Below are positions 25,472 through 33,732 of a DNA stretch of 64,000 nt, piece by piece. The notes beneath the pieces were generated by a model, which was given only the letters and a program-made list of their open reading frames with translations, did not search any database and was not told where the DNA came from. The first letter of the stretch is position 1; every line of letters starts with the position of its first letter. Position numbers and translations under genes: made by a program. Origin of the DNA: JADKAV01 sp037045455 (GTDB lineage: Bacteria > Actinomycetota > Actinomycetes > S36-B12 > UBA10799); the NCBI GenBank assembly GCA_037045455.1, contig JBAOIN010000005.1, positions 186,001-250,000 of the forward strand, given 5' to 3'.

Positions 25472-25600
25472 CTAATGCGCTGCGGCGTGTTGACGCTCTG
25501 CAGCTCGGAGTTCGCTGCGGTTCGACAACATCGCGATGCCGAGCCAGGCGAACCACACGATCGAGATGAGTCCGAACGCAATAATCCGACCCGCCCGAAA
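25472..25600 (-). pseudogene. C-terminal fragment of a membrane protein
   Basis: The frame reads RAGRIIAFGLISIVWFAWLG and IAMLSNRSELRAAERQHAAA before a TAG at 25474-25472: one membrane helix plus a charged tail, like the end of a larger membrane protein. Upstream of about 25600 the similarity to membrane protein stops because a TetR fragment occupies the other strand. No start codon is available, so this is read as a remnant. The family is unknown. Confidence 0.4.
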
Positions 25601-25840
25601 CGACAGACTCTGACCCGGGAGCGGGTGCTGCGTGCCGCACTGGCGCTGGCTGACGAGCGAGGCATCGATGCCCTGAGCATGCGCGAGCTCGGCCGGCGCC
25701 TTGGCGTGGATGCGATGTCGCTGTACAACCACGTCGAGAACAAGGACGACCTGCTCGACGGCATCGTCGACCTCATGGTCGGCGAGATCGACCTGCCCGC
25801 AGGTGAGGACGACTGGACGTCGGCGTCCCCAGAACTCGAC
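25589..25840 (+). pseudogene. Truncated TetR-family regulator (DNA-binding domain only)
   Basis: TRPKRQTLTRERVLRAALAL and ADERGIDALSMRELGRRLGV, DAMSLYNHVENKDDLLDGIV make a complete TetR helix-turn-helix. After PAGEDDW the sequence loses any resemblance to a TetR ligand-binding domain, although the frame stays open to about 26029. No good start codon or ribosome-binding site precedes it. It abuts the membrane-protein remnant head-on near 25600 and the 13E12 element downstream, so the 0.8-kb stretch 25402-26211 looks like a scar of rearranged fragments. From 25840 to 26211 I see nothing that looks coding. Confidence 0.6.
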
Positions 25841-26211
25841 CAGAAACGTCGCGGCATCGAGTTCGAAGGATTCCCATACTTTGAAGCTGGTGGCTCGCAC
25901 TCTGACAGTCTGCCGAGAGTCGCCCAGGCACTCCCGCCACTGCACAACAGCCATTCACGACGCGGGTCCAGTGAACGTTCGCGTGCGGTCGGAATTCCTC
26001 GCTCCTTATGGCTTCCGCCCTTTCGGTAGGCCCCCTTCCCAGGTCGCCAGTGCATTGGGGCGTGTGAATTGCTGCCGCCGGTTCTGCCATAACGACCTCG
26101 ATGACTGCACTCGAGGCCTGTGAATTCTCGTCGGCGGTTATGTCAGACCCTCGTCGTACGTTTGTTTCAAGGACGGGGGCCCTTCTTCTTCTGGATCGGG
26201 GGTGGTGTGTC

Positions 26212-27441
26212 GTGTCGTTGGAGATCAGTCCGTTGGCGATGCGCCGTGCCCGGATCCGGGAGAGCCTGCCGACTGAGCATCCGGCGATCCTGGACCAGAT
26301 CGAGCGCCTTGATCGAGCAGGTGCCCGCGGCTGCCGATCTGGGGTTGGACGAGCTGGTCGGTTCGATCGGGGGTGCTGGGCAGGATCGCCAACCGGATCG
26401 ACGCGGTGCTGACTGAGATCGCCGCCGAGGCGGATAACCGTAAGGCCTCGCAGGTGTTCTGCGCCGGCACCACCGGGACGATGGTCGCGGCGGCGTTGAA
26501 CACCAACGGCCCGGTCGGCTCCGGGATGGTCAGTACCGGGCATGCCCTGGCCGGACATGCCCCATGTCGCGCAGGCGTTCACGGCCGGGCGGATCGGTAC
26601 CAGGCAGGTGTTGGCGTTGCAGCATGCCGCCTCCCGGATCGAGGACTTCGGCGTCCATGAGAAGCACCTGGTGCAGGTCGCTGAGCGGGTCGACCCCAAA
26701 GAGCTGCGCCGGCTGCTGGACGTGCTGATCACCCAGTCCATCCCCGAGCACGCCGACCTCGAGTTGGACAGACAGCACAGCAAGCGGGGGGTGTCGCTGA
26801 ATGAGCGCCAGGACGGCATGTGGAAACTCGACGGGCTGCTGGATGCGATCGCCGGGAACAAGCTCAACGACCTGCTGCAACCGTTGATGGCCAAAGACAG
26901 TGCCGATGACCCCCGCGGCCCCAAGCAGCGCCGCGCCGACGCCCTGGATGATGTGGTCAGCCTGGCGCGGGCCAGCCGCAGCCCGTTGGGGGTGTCCGGG
27001 CTGAGCGTGCTGGTCGACATCGACACCCTGCCCGACGGTGCGAAAGCCGCGCTGGAAGACGGCCGGCTGCTCGGCCCGGACGGCTTCGACCTGCTGTCCT
27101 GCACCGTGGCCATGAGTGTGATCTTCGGGCTGAAACGGCCCAAAGGCTTCGAACCCCTGCACCTGACCCGCACTTCTAGGCGGGCCTCCAAAGCCCAATG
27201 GGACGCGCTGAAGGCCCGGGACAAAGGCTGCGTGCGCTGCGGGAAACCACCCCGCTACACCCAAGCCCACCACATCATCCACTGGAAAGACGGCGGCCTC
27301 ACCGACATCACAAACCTGGTCCTGCTGTGCGCCAGATGCCACCACGACCTACACCTCGGCTACTTCAACGTGACCATGGGCGACGACGGCATCCCGATCC
27401 TGATCCAAGGCCGCGGACCACCCGGCAAACGTGTGGGCTGA
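26212..27441 (+). CDS. 13E12 repeat family HNH endonuclease (DUF222-HNH), frameshifted in the DUF222 part
   Basis: A member of the actinobacterial DUF222/HNH family, which is multi-copy and behaves like a selfish element; the biological role is unproven. The C-terminal HNH nuclease is intact: CVRCGKPP, AHHIIHWKDGGLTDITNLVL, then LCARCHHDLHL with zinc-binding cysteines and the catalytic His. The DUF222 region runs from GTG 26212 (VSLEISPLAMRRARIRESLP), shifts near 26300-26310 and again near 26535-26560. The total length is a multiple of three. Corrected length is about 409 aa, normal for the family. It lies beside truncated gene fragments, which suits an element associated with rearrangement. 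Confidence 0.82.
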
Positions 27442-27477
27442 ACACCCGCAGTCGATCGGTAGACCTGTGGCAAGGAC

Positions 27478-28098
27478 TCAAGCGTGAGGTCGCGCCTGGG
27501 CATCTATGCGCAACAACGTCCCCCGTTCGAAGTGCCGGCGCTCACCGGCGGTCAAGCGAGTTCCGGCCACCATCCCCGAGACGGCATCAGCTTGTTCGTC
27601 ACCCGGCGCGAGTTGCAGCAGTGCCACTCCACCGGGCAGCAAGTGCCTGAGGATGGCCGTCAGGCATTCCCGGGTCACCGTCAGACCGTCCGGACCACCG
27701 TCGATCGCGCGCACAGGATCCTGCGGAAACTGCTTGGTCTGTTCATGCGGCACCCACGGGGGATCGGCGATGATCAGCGCGAACCGCTCGTGTGCGCCCA
27801 GGACGTGTGCCGGCCGCCCAGTCCGGCAGTCGACCCGCAAGCCGGCAGCCCGGGCGTTGCGCGCGGTGTACTCGGCGGCCGCCGGGTTTACGTCGACGCA
27901 GACGAGGCCCCTGCGGGAGTGGGCCATCGCCAACAAGCCGATCTGGCCCGCGCCGCTACACAGTTCCAGAACGTCGCCAGGGGGCAGGTCCGGCAACAGC
28001 GAGGCTGCCCACCGGGACTGTGCCTGCGTCCATGGCCGGGGGCTCAGCAACCGGGAGTCGAACGTGATCTGCAGGCCGCCGAACTCGACAGTGGTCAT
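27478..28098 (-). CDS. HemK/PrmC-like class I methyltransferase
   Basis: 206 residues from ATG 28098. Motif I is VLELCSGAGQIGLLAM, strand 2 ends CVDVNPAAAEY, and motif IV is IIADPPWVPHE: a (N/D)PP(Y/W) signature of enzymes that methylate planar amide or amine nitrogens such as glutamine N5. The usual N-terminal PrmC recognition domain is absent, so the target differs from release factors. Its ATG overlaps the CDGSH stop codon (ATGA), making it the last gene of a three-gene operon with a diiron-oxidase-like protein and a CDGSH protein. The shared context with the GADG-peptide operon raises the possibility of a modification pathway; this is inference. Confidence 0.87.
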   Translation of the reverse strand: MTTVEFGGLQITFDSRLLSPRPWTQAQSRWAASLLPDLPPGDVLELCSGAGQIGLLAMAHSRRGLVCVDVNPAAAEYTARNARAAGLRVDCRTGRPAHVLGAHERFALIIADPPWVPHEQTKQFPQDPVRAIDGGPDGLTVTRECLTAILRHLLPGGVALLQLAPGDEQADAVSGMVAGTRLTAGERRHFERGTLLRIDAQARPHA

Positions 28099-28280
28099 TT
28101 CGGGATGACCTTGTGGGTGCCGTCGCACCATGGCTGCCGAGACGACTTTCCGCAGGTGCACACAGCCACCACCGGCCGGGTCACCGGGTGTTCCTCCCCC
28201 TGGTCGTCACGCACACTCTGCGCGCCGCGCAGCAGTAGCGGACCGCCCGGACATTGCTTGGCGATCACCGGGCCGTTCAT
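28095..28280 (-). CDS. CDGSH iron-sulfur domain protein
   Basis: 61 residues from ATG 28280 (MNGPVIAKQCPGGPLLLRG). The cluster-binding motif CTCGKSSRQPWCDGTH provides the three Cys and one His ligands of a redox-active, labile [2Fe-2S] cluster. Such small proteins transfer electrons or clusters. It is translationally coupled at both ends: its ATG overlaps the TGA of the diiron-oxidase-like gene and its own stop overlaps the methyltransferase ATG. It may serve as electron donor to the upstream oxidase-like protein; this is inferred from the operon only. Confidence 0.93.
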   Translation of the reverse strand: MNGPVIAKQCPGGPLLLRGAQSVRDDQGEEHPVTRPVVAVCTCGKSSRQPWCDGTHKVIPK

Positions 28281-29249
28281 GACGCCACTCCCTGCGACCA
28301 CCGCTCGAGCAACCAGGTCCCCACCAGGCCGTCAAGGTACAGACATGCCGCGGCACCGAACAACACGTCCTCGCGCAGGCTGGGATCTTCGGTGACCAGC
28401 GCGGTACAGATGTCGCGAGCGGCGATTTGTTCGTGGACGGCGTCGGCCTCGACGTGCTCGTCGAAATACACGGCCGCCGCCGGCGGAAAATGCAGGCGAG
28501 CGAGCCCGATCGAGATCTTGCGGCAGGGCAGTGAACTCGTCGCCTCGAACGCCGCGAGATGGCCCATCGCCGCACCCCGGAGCCGGCGGTTGAGCGAAAA
28601 CAGCGACATCACGTTCGCACAGGCCAGGCTCACGGCACTGACGTCGTTTATGTAGGCCCCATACCGCGAGTTCAGACCGACGGCCCGTAAGGCGTCGGCG
28701 TACAACGTGGAATGCAGCCGTGTCGTGCGGCCAGCGCCGTACTCGTCGTACTGCAACTCCGCCAGGGCAACTTTGGCCTGGCCGTCGAGCCGGGCCAGCA
28801 CGAAACTCTGCGGATCGGACTCCTTGAGTTGCTGAACACTGCGTTCACGCAAGTAGTCCCGCATCTGTTCACGGGTAGCCTTGCGCTGCAGGAACGACGC
28901 CACGCCAGGACCGTTGTCGGCCTGGGCCATGTCGAGCAGAACCTGCCCGATGTCGCCGCTGGTCTGGCCTGACACCACCTCCTCGAGGGTCACGCGAAGG
29001 GCGTTCTCGTAGGCGGTTTCCAGCGTGCGTCGCAGGCCGATCAGGATCGGGTCCCATTCCCGGTCCGGGACATCACGGAAGCCGCGGTAGTGCAGTTCGT
29101 AGAGCATCCACAACGCCAGCTGCACGTCATCGTCCTCGATAGACCATCCCCTCCGGCAGCGGTGGTGGATCCCCGGCGGCACCCTCTCGCAACGCGTGCA
29201 CCACCCACGCGCTCACCGGCCCGCGCGCGACCGGTACCTCGGCTGCCAT
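28277..29249 (-). CDS. Iron-containing redox enzyme (heme-oxygenase-like diiron family), one frameshift near 29140
   Basis: About 324 residues. Helical sequence such as LALWMLYELHYRGF, LVEEVVSGQ-like and VYFDEHVEADAVHEQIAARD belongs to the heme-oxygenase-like diiron oxidase/oxygenase superfamily. The Glu/His residues of ELHYR and DEHVEADAVHE are the expected iron ligands. The N-terminus MAAEVPVARGPVSAWVVHAL starts at ATG 29249 and ends PLPEGMVYRGR; the frame then shifts by one base near 29135-29150 into DDVQLALWMLYE. The first gene of the operon, divergent from the GADG-peptide operon across 158 bp. Characterised relatives do N-oxygenation, C-C cleavage or desaturation; the substrate here is unknown. 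Confidence 0.82.
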
Positions 29250-29407
29250 GAAGTGCTCAGTACCCAGATCGTGAATCACTAAGCGGCGCGCGGGACGTGA
29301 GGGCCGCCACGACGGACGGCTCACCCGCCCGGATCCGGGTAGATTCGAGTACCACCGATCCCGATCAGCGGACGGTGTTGCCGAGGAGAACGACGAGAGG
29401 ACGAGGT

Positions 29408-29629
29408 ATGCCTGACGAGGACGAGACCGCTACGCACGGACCGGCCGACGGCGGCGCGGGCACAGGGCACGACGGCGGGGCTGACGGTGGCGCGGACGGC
29501 GGTGCCGACGGCGGTGCAGACGGCGGTGCCGACGGCGGCGCTGACGGTGGCGCCGACGGTGGCGCCGATGGTGGCGCCGATGGCGGTGCCGACGGCGGCG
29601 CGGACGGTGGGGCCGACGGCACCGCGTGA
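29408..29629 (+). CDS. Small acidic GADG-repeat protein
   Basis: 73 residues from ATG 29408 with GAGGACGAGG upstream. A short acidic leader (MPDEDETATHGPADGGAGTG, HDG) is followed by exactly twelve GADG tetrapeptides (29477-29620) and a final TA. No hydrophobic segment or Cys is present, and the protein has no known homology that I can recall. Codons within the repeats vary at third positions (GCT, GCG, GCC, GCA; GAC, GAT; GGT, GGC, GGG) while the amino acids never change. The stop overlaps the GTG of a JmjC/cupin oxygenase (GTGA), so the two are co-translated. A substrate or precursor role for that oxygenase is a hypothesis. Confidence 0.75.
   Translation: MPDEDETATHGPADGGAGTGHDGGADGGADGGADGGADGGADGGADGGADGGADGGADGGADGGADGGADGTA
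29477..29620 (+). repeat. Twelve 12-bp tandem repeats encoding GADG
   Basis: Twelve in-frame 12-bp units (consensus GGYGCSGACGGY) occupy 144 bp without interruption. The units differ from one another only at synonymous positions. The opposite strand gives a Pro/Ala/Ser repeat frame that is considered a shadow. Confidence 0.92.
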
Positions 29630-30840
29630 GTGACGCAACGCAGAGCGGGCTCCAGCCAGGAACCTCAGCCCTGCACCGACTGTGTACGGCCACGCCCGAC
29701 GAGTTCGCCCGCGAAGTGTGGGCGCGTCGGGCGTGGCTGTCACGGGCGGCCGACCTACCCGGCGACGTCGCGGACGTGTTCTCGCGTAGCGCTGCCGATG
29801 AGTTGCTGAGCAGCCACGGCCTACGCACGCCCTTCTTGCGCATGGCCAAGGACGGCAAGGTCATCCCGACCAGCCGTTTCACAGGACCCGGCGGCGCGGG
29901 CGCGATGGTCGCGGACCAGATCCACGACGAGGCCGTACTGGGGCTGTTCAGTGACGGTGCAACGGTCGTGTTGCAGGGTCTGCATCGAACCTGGCAGCCC
30001 GTGTCAGTCCTAGCGGCGGGCCTGGCCGCCGACCTAGGGCATCCGGTGCAGGTCAACAGCTACATCACCCCGCCGCAGTCGCAGGGCTTCGCCCCGCACT
30101 ACGACACCCACGACGTCTTCGTGCTCCAGATCGAGGGGCGCAAGCACTGGCGGATCCATGAGCCGGTGCTGGCCCAGCCACTGCCGGACGAACCCTGGGA
30201 CACCGTGGCCGATCAAGTGGCGCAACGAGCAGCGGAACCCCCGGTGCTCGACGTGACGCTGCAGCCCGGCGACTGCCTCTACCTGCCGCGCGGCTTTCTG
30301 CATGCGGCCACAGCGCTGGGCGAAACCAGCATCCACCTGACGTTCGGCATCCACACAACCACCGAGCGCGACGTCGTCCGCGCGCTCGCGGACGGTCTCG
30401 TGCAGGCCTCGTGGCGCGCCTCCATGCCGGTCGGGTGGGAACCTTCCGAGGACTCCTTGACGGCTCTGCGGGATCGGGCCGTGGCGGCCTTGGCGGCACT
30501 GGATCTCACCGCGGTGGCCACGCAGCTGGGTGCAGACAGAGCGCGCAAACAACGACCCGAGCCGCTCTCCCCACTCGCGCAGGCACAGATCGCGGCGGAC
30601 CTCTCGCAGGACACCAGCATCCGGCTGCGGCGTGGGATTGCCGCCCGGTTGGCAAATTCTGCCGTGGTGTTCAGCACCGGATCGATCACCATCAGCGAGG
30701 ATGAGCGGGAAGCCGTTTCACTACTACTGAAGGGTCAGGAGGTTCGTGTGGGCGAACTGCCGCTGGCCGAACCTGCCGCGCTGGACCTCGCCGCGCGTCT
30801 TCTGCGCTCGGGCGCGGTCGTGCCGGGCGCGGAGGCGTGA
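29626..30840 (+). CDS. Cupin_4/JmjC-type 2-oxoglutarate oxygenase (ROX-like)
   Basis: 404 residues from GTG 29626. The JmjC barrel carries the Fe(II) triad HYDTHD (His158, Asp160) and a distal His in PRGFLHAAT (about 226), plus the flanking LQIEGRKHWRIHEPV typical of the YcfD/ROX ribosomal oxygenase group. A C-terminal winged-helix-like part follows (LLKGQEVRVGELPLAEPAAL). Bacterial relatives hydroxylate Arg or His of ribosomal proteins; others hydroxylate Asp or Asn. Here the gene is coupled to the upstream GADG-repeat peptide and the downstream thioredoxin-like ferredoxin (GTGA overlaps both sides). Asp hydroxylation of the repeat peptide is an attractive but untested idea. Confidence 0.9.
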   Translation: MSDATQSGLQPGTSALHRLCTATPDEFAREVWARRAWLSRAADLPGDVADVFSRSAADELLSSHGLRTPFLRMAKDGKVIPTSRFTGPGGAGAMVADQIHDEAVLGLFSDGATVVLQGLHRTWQPVSVLAAGLAADLGHPVQVNSYITPPQSQGFAPHYDTHDVFVLQIEGRKHWRIHEPVLAQPLPDEPWDTVADQVAQRAAEPPVLDVTLQPGDCLYLPRGFLHAATALGETSIHLTFGIHTTTERDVVRALADGLVQASWRASMPVGWEPSEDSLTALRDRAVAALAALDLTAVATQLGADRARKQRPEPLSPLAQAQIAADLSQDTSIRLRRGIAARLANSAVVFSTGSITISEDEREAVSLLLKGQEVRVGELPLAEPAALDLAARLLRSGAVVPGAEA

Positions 30841-31709
30841 CCGCCGCCGGCTTCCGCTGCTCATCGGCCGCCCGGGAGCGGGGCGACAGCATGCTGGCCA
30901 CCGCACCTCCGGCACGGCGTTGGTTGCTCCTGGAGCGGGAAGGCGCCTGGCCTACGCACGCCTTGAGCGTTTTCCCCAAGTCGCAGGCCCATGCCCTGTC
31001 GGAGAAGGCCGCGCGGGCCGGCGCCCGGATTTCCCTGATCCGCCGGCCGCGACGGCACCCTGCCAGTCACGGGCCGTTCACGTGGGCGGTCGCCGACGTG
31101 CAGCGCGGGCAGGAGGGCATCCGCTGGCACACCGCGTACACCATCGAGGAAGTGCTGGATACGCCATGGGAGGTGACCTCCGGCGAGGGTGACCCCGTCG
31201 CGCTGGTCTGCAGTCACAGCCGGCACGACGTCTGTTGCGCGCTTCGCGGCCGGCCCGTCGCCGCAGCTTTGGAACCGGTGTGGCCGGGGCGGGTGTGGGA
31301 GTGCTCGCACCTAGGCGGCGACCGGTTCGCCGCGACGATGGTCGTGCTGCCCACCGGCCTGTGCTACGGGCGGCTCGATGAGTCGAACGCAGCTGCGGTG
31401 CTCGCCGCTTTCGACCGCGGCCAGGTGGTTCCGGACCTACTGCGTGGCCGATGTGCGGACCCGCGCGAAGCCCAGGCAGCGGCCGCGATCGGATGGCAGC
31501 AAGGGCTTGCTGCCCCCTGCGTCGATGCATTGGTGCCCGCGGGTCCCGCCACGCACGCGGGCGGTATCACGACGGTGGCATTCTCGGCACCGGACCTGCG
31601 GATCAGTTACCGCGAGACCGAGGTGGAATTGGGTACCCCGAGCACCTGTCGGGCCCATGGGATAGGCCACGGCCGGGAGTACACGTTCGTTGGGGTGCAG
31701 CGCCGCTAG
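30837..31709 (+). CDS. Sucrase/ferredoxin-like (thioredoxin-fold [2Fe-2S]) protein
   Basis: 290 residues from GTG 30837, coupled to the oxygenase. It belongs to the sucrase/ferredoxin-like family: a thioredoxin-fold ferredoxin with a conserved block VCSHSRHDVCCALRGRPV and VWECSHLGGDRFAATMVVLP holding the likely cluster cysteines. The C-terminal half has a second family block (YRETEVELGTPSTCRAHG). The name reflects old annotation; no sucrase activity is implied. As the last gene of the GADG/oxygenase operon it could deliver electrons to an iron enzyme. It converges on the cupin gene with a 20-bp gap. Confidence 0.86.
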   Translation: MTAAGFRCSSAARERGDSMLATAPPARRWLLLEREGAWPTHALSVFPKSQAHALSEKAARAGARISLIRRPRRHPASHGPFTWAVADVQRGQEGIRWHTAYTIEEVLDTPWEVTSGEGDPVALVCSHSRHDVCCALRGRPVAAALEPVWPGRVWECSHLGGDRFAATMVVLPTGLCYGRLDESNAAAVLAAFDRGQVVPDLLRGRCADPREAQAAAAIGWQQGLAAPCVDALVPAGPATHAGGITTVAFSAPDLRISYRETEVELGTPSTCRAHGIGHGREYTFVGVQRR

Positions 31710-31729
31710 CGAGGCACTGTGACGGGCCG

Positions 31730-32041
31730 TCAGTCGCCGCGGACAGTCGTCAGCAGAAACGCGCTGTCGTCCAGCGCCCGCACACTGTGCCGCTTCTGCG
31801 GGACGACAATCAGGTTCCCGGACCGGCACTCCCAAACATCGTCCCCGGAGACCAGTTCAATGCGGCCGAGCAGCACCTGCACAGTAGCCTCGCCCGGGTT
31901 CTCGTGCTCGCTGAGTTCAGTACCGGCGACCAGCGCCACGATCGTGTGGGACAGCCGCGCACTCTTGTAGACCGTCGCGGCACTGCGCCCGGAACCGTTG
32001 GTGCGGGCATTGCGCAACTGCGTCTGCGCAACTGTCAGCAT
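31730..32041 (-). CDS. Small cupin-domain protein
   Basis: 103 residues from ATG 32041, preceded by GTGAGGAG inside the end of the YwiC gene. A single cupin barrel is visible, with metal-site-like residues in ELSEHENPGEATVQVLLG and a second motif near NLIVVPQKRHSVRALDDSAF. Small cupins of this kind bind metals or small ligands, or act as detoxifying dioxygenases. It follows ywiC by 9 bp and so is probably part of the distal nar transcription unit; a role in nitrate or NO metabolism is only positional inference. Confidence 0.82.
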   Translation of the reverse strand: MLTVAQTQLRNARTNGSGRSAATVYKSARLSHTIVALVAGTELSEHENPGEATVQVLLGRIELVSGDDVWECRSGNLIVVPQKRHSVRALDDSAFLLTTVRGD

Positions 32042-32050
32042 GGCCACTCC

Positions 32051-32812
32051 TCACGACAATGCCATCCCCGTTCCGATCACGACCAGCGTAGACACCACGA
32101 TCTCCACGGCGCCTACGACAGCAGGCCGAGTCCCGGAGGGAACCAGGAACGCCCTGATGGCGGCGGCACCGAAGGGCAGCAGCAACCACGGTGACACAAA
32201 CGCTGTACCCATCGAAGCCGTGTTGTAGACACGCGACGCCAGGGCCCAGCGCGGATTGTCAGCTTCGCGGATAAGGGACTTCACATGCAGCACGGAGCCG
32301 GTGAAGAACACTAGGCAGACAAAGGCGGCCAGCCAGGCATCGGAGGGCGGCCAGGCATCGTGCACGATTCCGTAGAACAACGGCACGGCAAGGGCGGCCT
32401 GCGTCACCAGCAGCAGGTCGTTGCTCGCCCCCCGCTCCTGCCCGATCCGGCTCAGCCACACGCTCACGCCCCACAGCACAATCAGCGCCACCCCGACGGC
32501 GAGCAGCCAGGGACGCATGACCACCAGCACGAGGCTCGGAATAGCGGCGAGCACGATCCACGGCCGGGCGTAGCCCAACTCCCGGCGAGCCAGCCGCGAC
32601 CAGGTGCCCCGCCGCCAGCGGATCACCACCGCGCGACCGAGGTAGTAACTCGCCGGGTAGGCCAGGATCCACGCTGCGGAGAACACCAGGCCGAGCCAGG
32701 ACCAGCCGGCGACCATGAAGCCGAGGATCAAGGGGACTAGCAGGAACGCCCAGGCTCCGTGCTGGTTGGGGATCGCGAGCCGCGCCGTGCGGGATGTGGT
32801 CGACGTGCTCAT
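32051..32812 (-). CDS. YwiC-like membrane protein, nar-associated
   Basis: 253 residues from ATG 32812. After the signature IPNQHGAWAFLLVPLILGFM come about seven membrane segments (LVFSAAWILAYPASYYLG; PWIVLAAIPSLVLVVMRPWL; AVGVALIVLWGVSVWL; AAFVCLVFFTGSVLHV; SPWLLLPFGAAAIRAFLV). NQHGAW and the charged LHVKSLIRE loop are family hallmarks. In Bacillus subtilis ywiC also lies in the nar locus, but its function is unknown. It is separated from narI by 175 bp (32813-32987) in which I see no gene. The frame open upstream of 32812 is antisense-like shadow and is rejected. Confidence 0.87.
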   Translation of the reverse strand: MSTSTTSRTARLAIPNQHGAWAFLLVPLILGFMVAGWSWLGLVFSAAWILAYPASYYLGRAVVIRWRRGTWSRLARRELGYARPWIVLAAIPSLVLVVMRPWLLAVGVALIVLWGVSVWLSRIGQERGASNDLLLVTQAALAVPLFYGIVHDAWPPSDAWLAAFVCLVFFTGSVLHVKSLIREADNPRWALASRVYNTASMGTAFVSPWLLLPFGAAAIRAFLVPSGTRPAVVGAVEIVVSTLVVIGTGMALS

Positions 32813-32987
32813 ATGGCCGTCGCCCGGCGCTGGGCGCTGGTCTGCAAACGCGACAGAGCAGCGCCGGCGCGCCCAGGCGTCCCACTCAGAGCGCGCGGCC
32901 TTACGGGAGTCCGCCACGGCCCCCGAGCCCTGGCCGGGCGACGGCTTGTTATCGCTATAGCCGCACAGCCGGGCAATAGACCAGAAG

Positions 32988-33732
32988 TCATCCGATCCGT
33001 TCCCAGCCGCGGCGAGGTGTCCGGTTACCGACCCCGTGCTCCCCCCGGTCCCGGTAGACGATGTACGGGCGGAACACGTAGCCGACCGGCGCACTGAACG
33101 CGTGCACGAGCCGGGTGAACGGCCACACGATGAACAGCGCCATGCCGGCCAGCTGCGTGGATCCTGGAACGCCAACGGGACGTCGACCATCAGATCCGCC
33201 CTGCGGGTTCAGCAGGAAGATCGAGCGGAACCACACCGACACGTCCTCGCGATAGTTGTGCTCCTCGCCCAGCAGACCCGCGCCGCTCATGGTGGCAACG
33301 CAGCCCCAGGCACGATCGCCGCCGTCAGGAAGATGTACATCACCTTGTCGTTCTTCGTCGTGGCCGCGAAGACCGGCCCGACTGTACGGCGCCGGTAGAT
33401 CAGCATCACGATGCCGAACAACGTCGCAGCCCCGGCGAATGCGCCCAGCGTGATGGCGAAGAAGTGATACGTGACTCTGCGAAACGCCGACGGCCGTCGG
33501 TCCAGGCCTCGGGAATCAGCAGACCCATGATGTGTCCGCCGACCACCGCCAGGATGCCGAAGTGGAAGATCGGGCTGACGCGACCCGGATGAGTGTCTTC
33601 TCGTAGAGCTGGCTGGAGCGCGTGGTCCAGCCGAAGCTGGTCGTAGCGGTAGCGCCAGATGAGTCCGACCACGAACACCGCGATGGTGACGTAGGGCAGA
33701 ACGTCCCACAACAGAATGTCGGTAGTGCTCAT
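32988..33732 (-). CDS. narI: Respiratory nitrate reductase gamma subunit, frameshifted
   Basis: The membrane cytochrome b subunit that passes quinol electrons to NarH. From ATG 33732 (MSTTDILLWDVLPYVTIAVF) the frame carries HFGILAVVGGHIMGLLIPE, then moves near 33470-33490 to VTYHFFAITLGAFAGAATLF and LIYRRRTVGPVFAATTKND, and again near 33290 to YREDVSVWFRSIFLLNP and FIVWPFTRLVHAFSAPVGY. Heme-ligand histidines typical of NarI lie in the HFG/GGH and RLVH segments. At least two 1-nt shifts are needed; the length of 745 nt is not a multiple of three. Its start overlaps the corrected narJ stop as ATGA. Confidence 0.88.

Noticed and set aside
25773..27224. 483-codon minus-strand frame opposite the 13E12 gene
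   Set aside because: Composition is low in structure and it opposes an intact HNH domain; treated as a shadow frame.
29477..29620. Tandem repeats considered as a CRISPR array
   Set aside because: Units are 12 bp with no spacers, in frame, and no cas genes are present in the window.
29365..29622. Opposite-strand frame of Pro/Ala/Ser repeats across the GADG tract
   Set aside because: It is the complement of the GADG repeat; the forward frame has a ribosome-binding site and stop/start coupling to the next gene.
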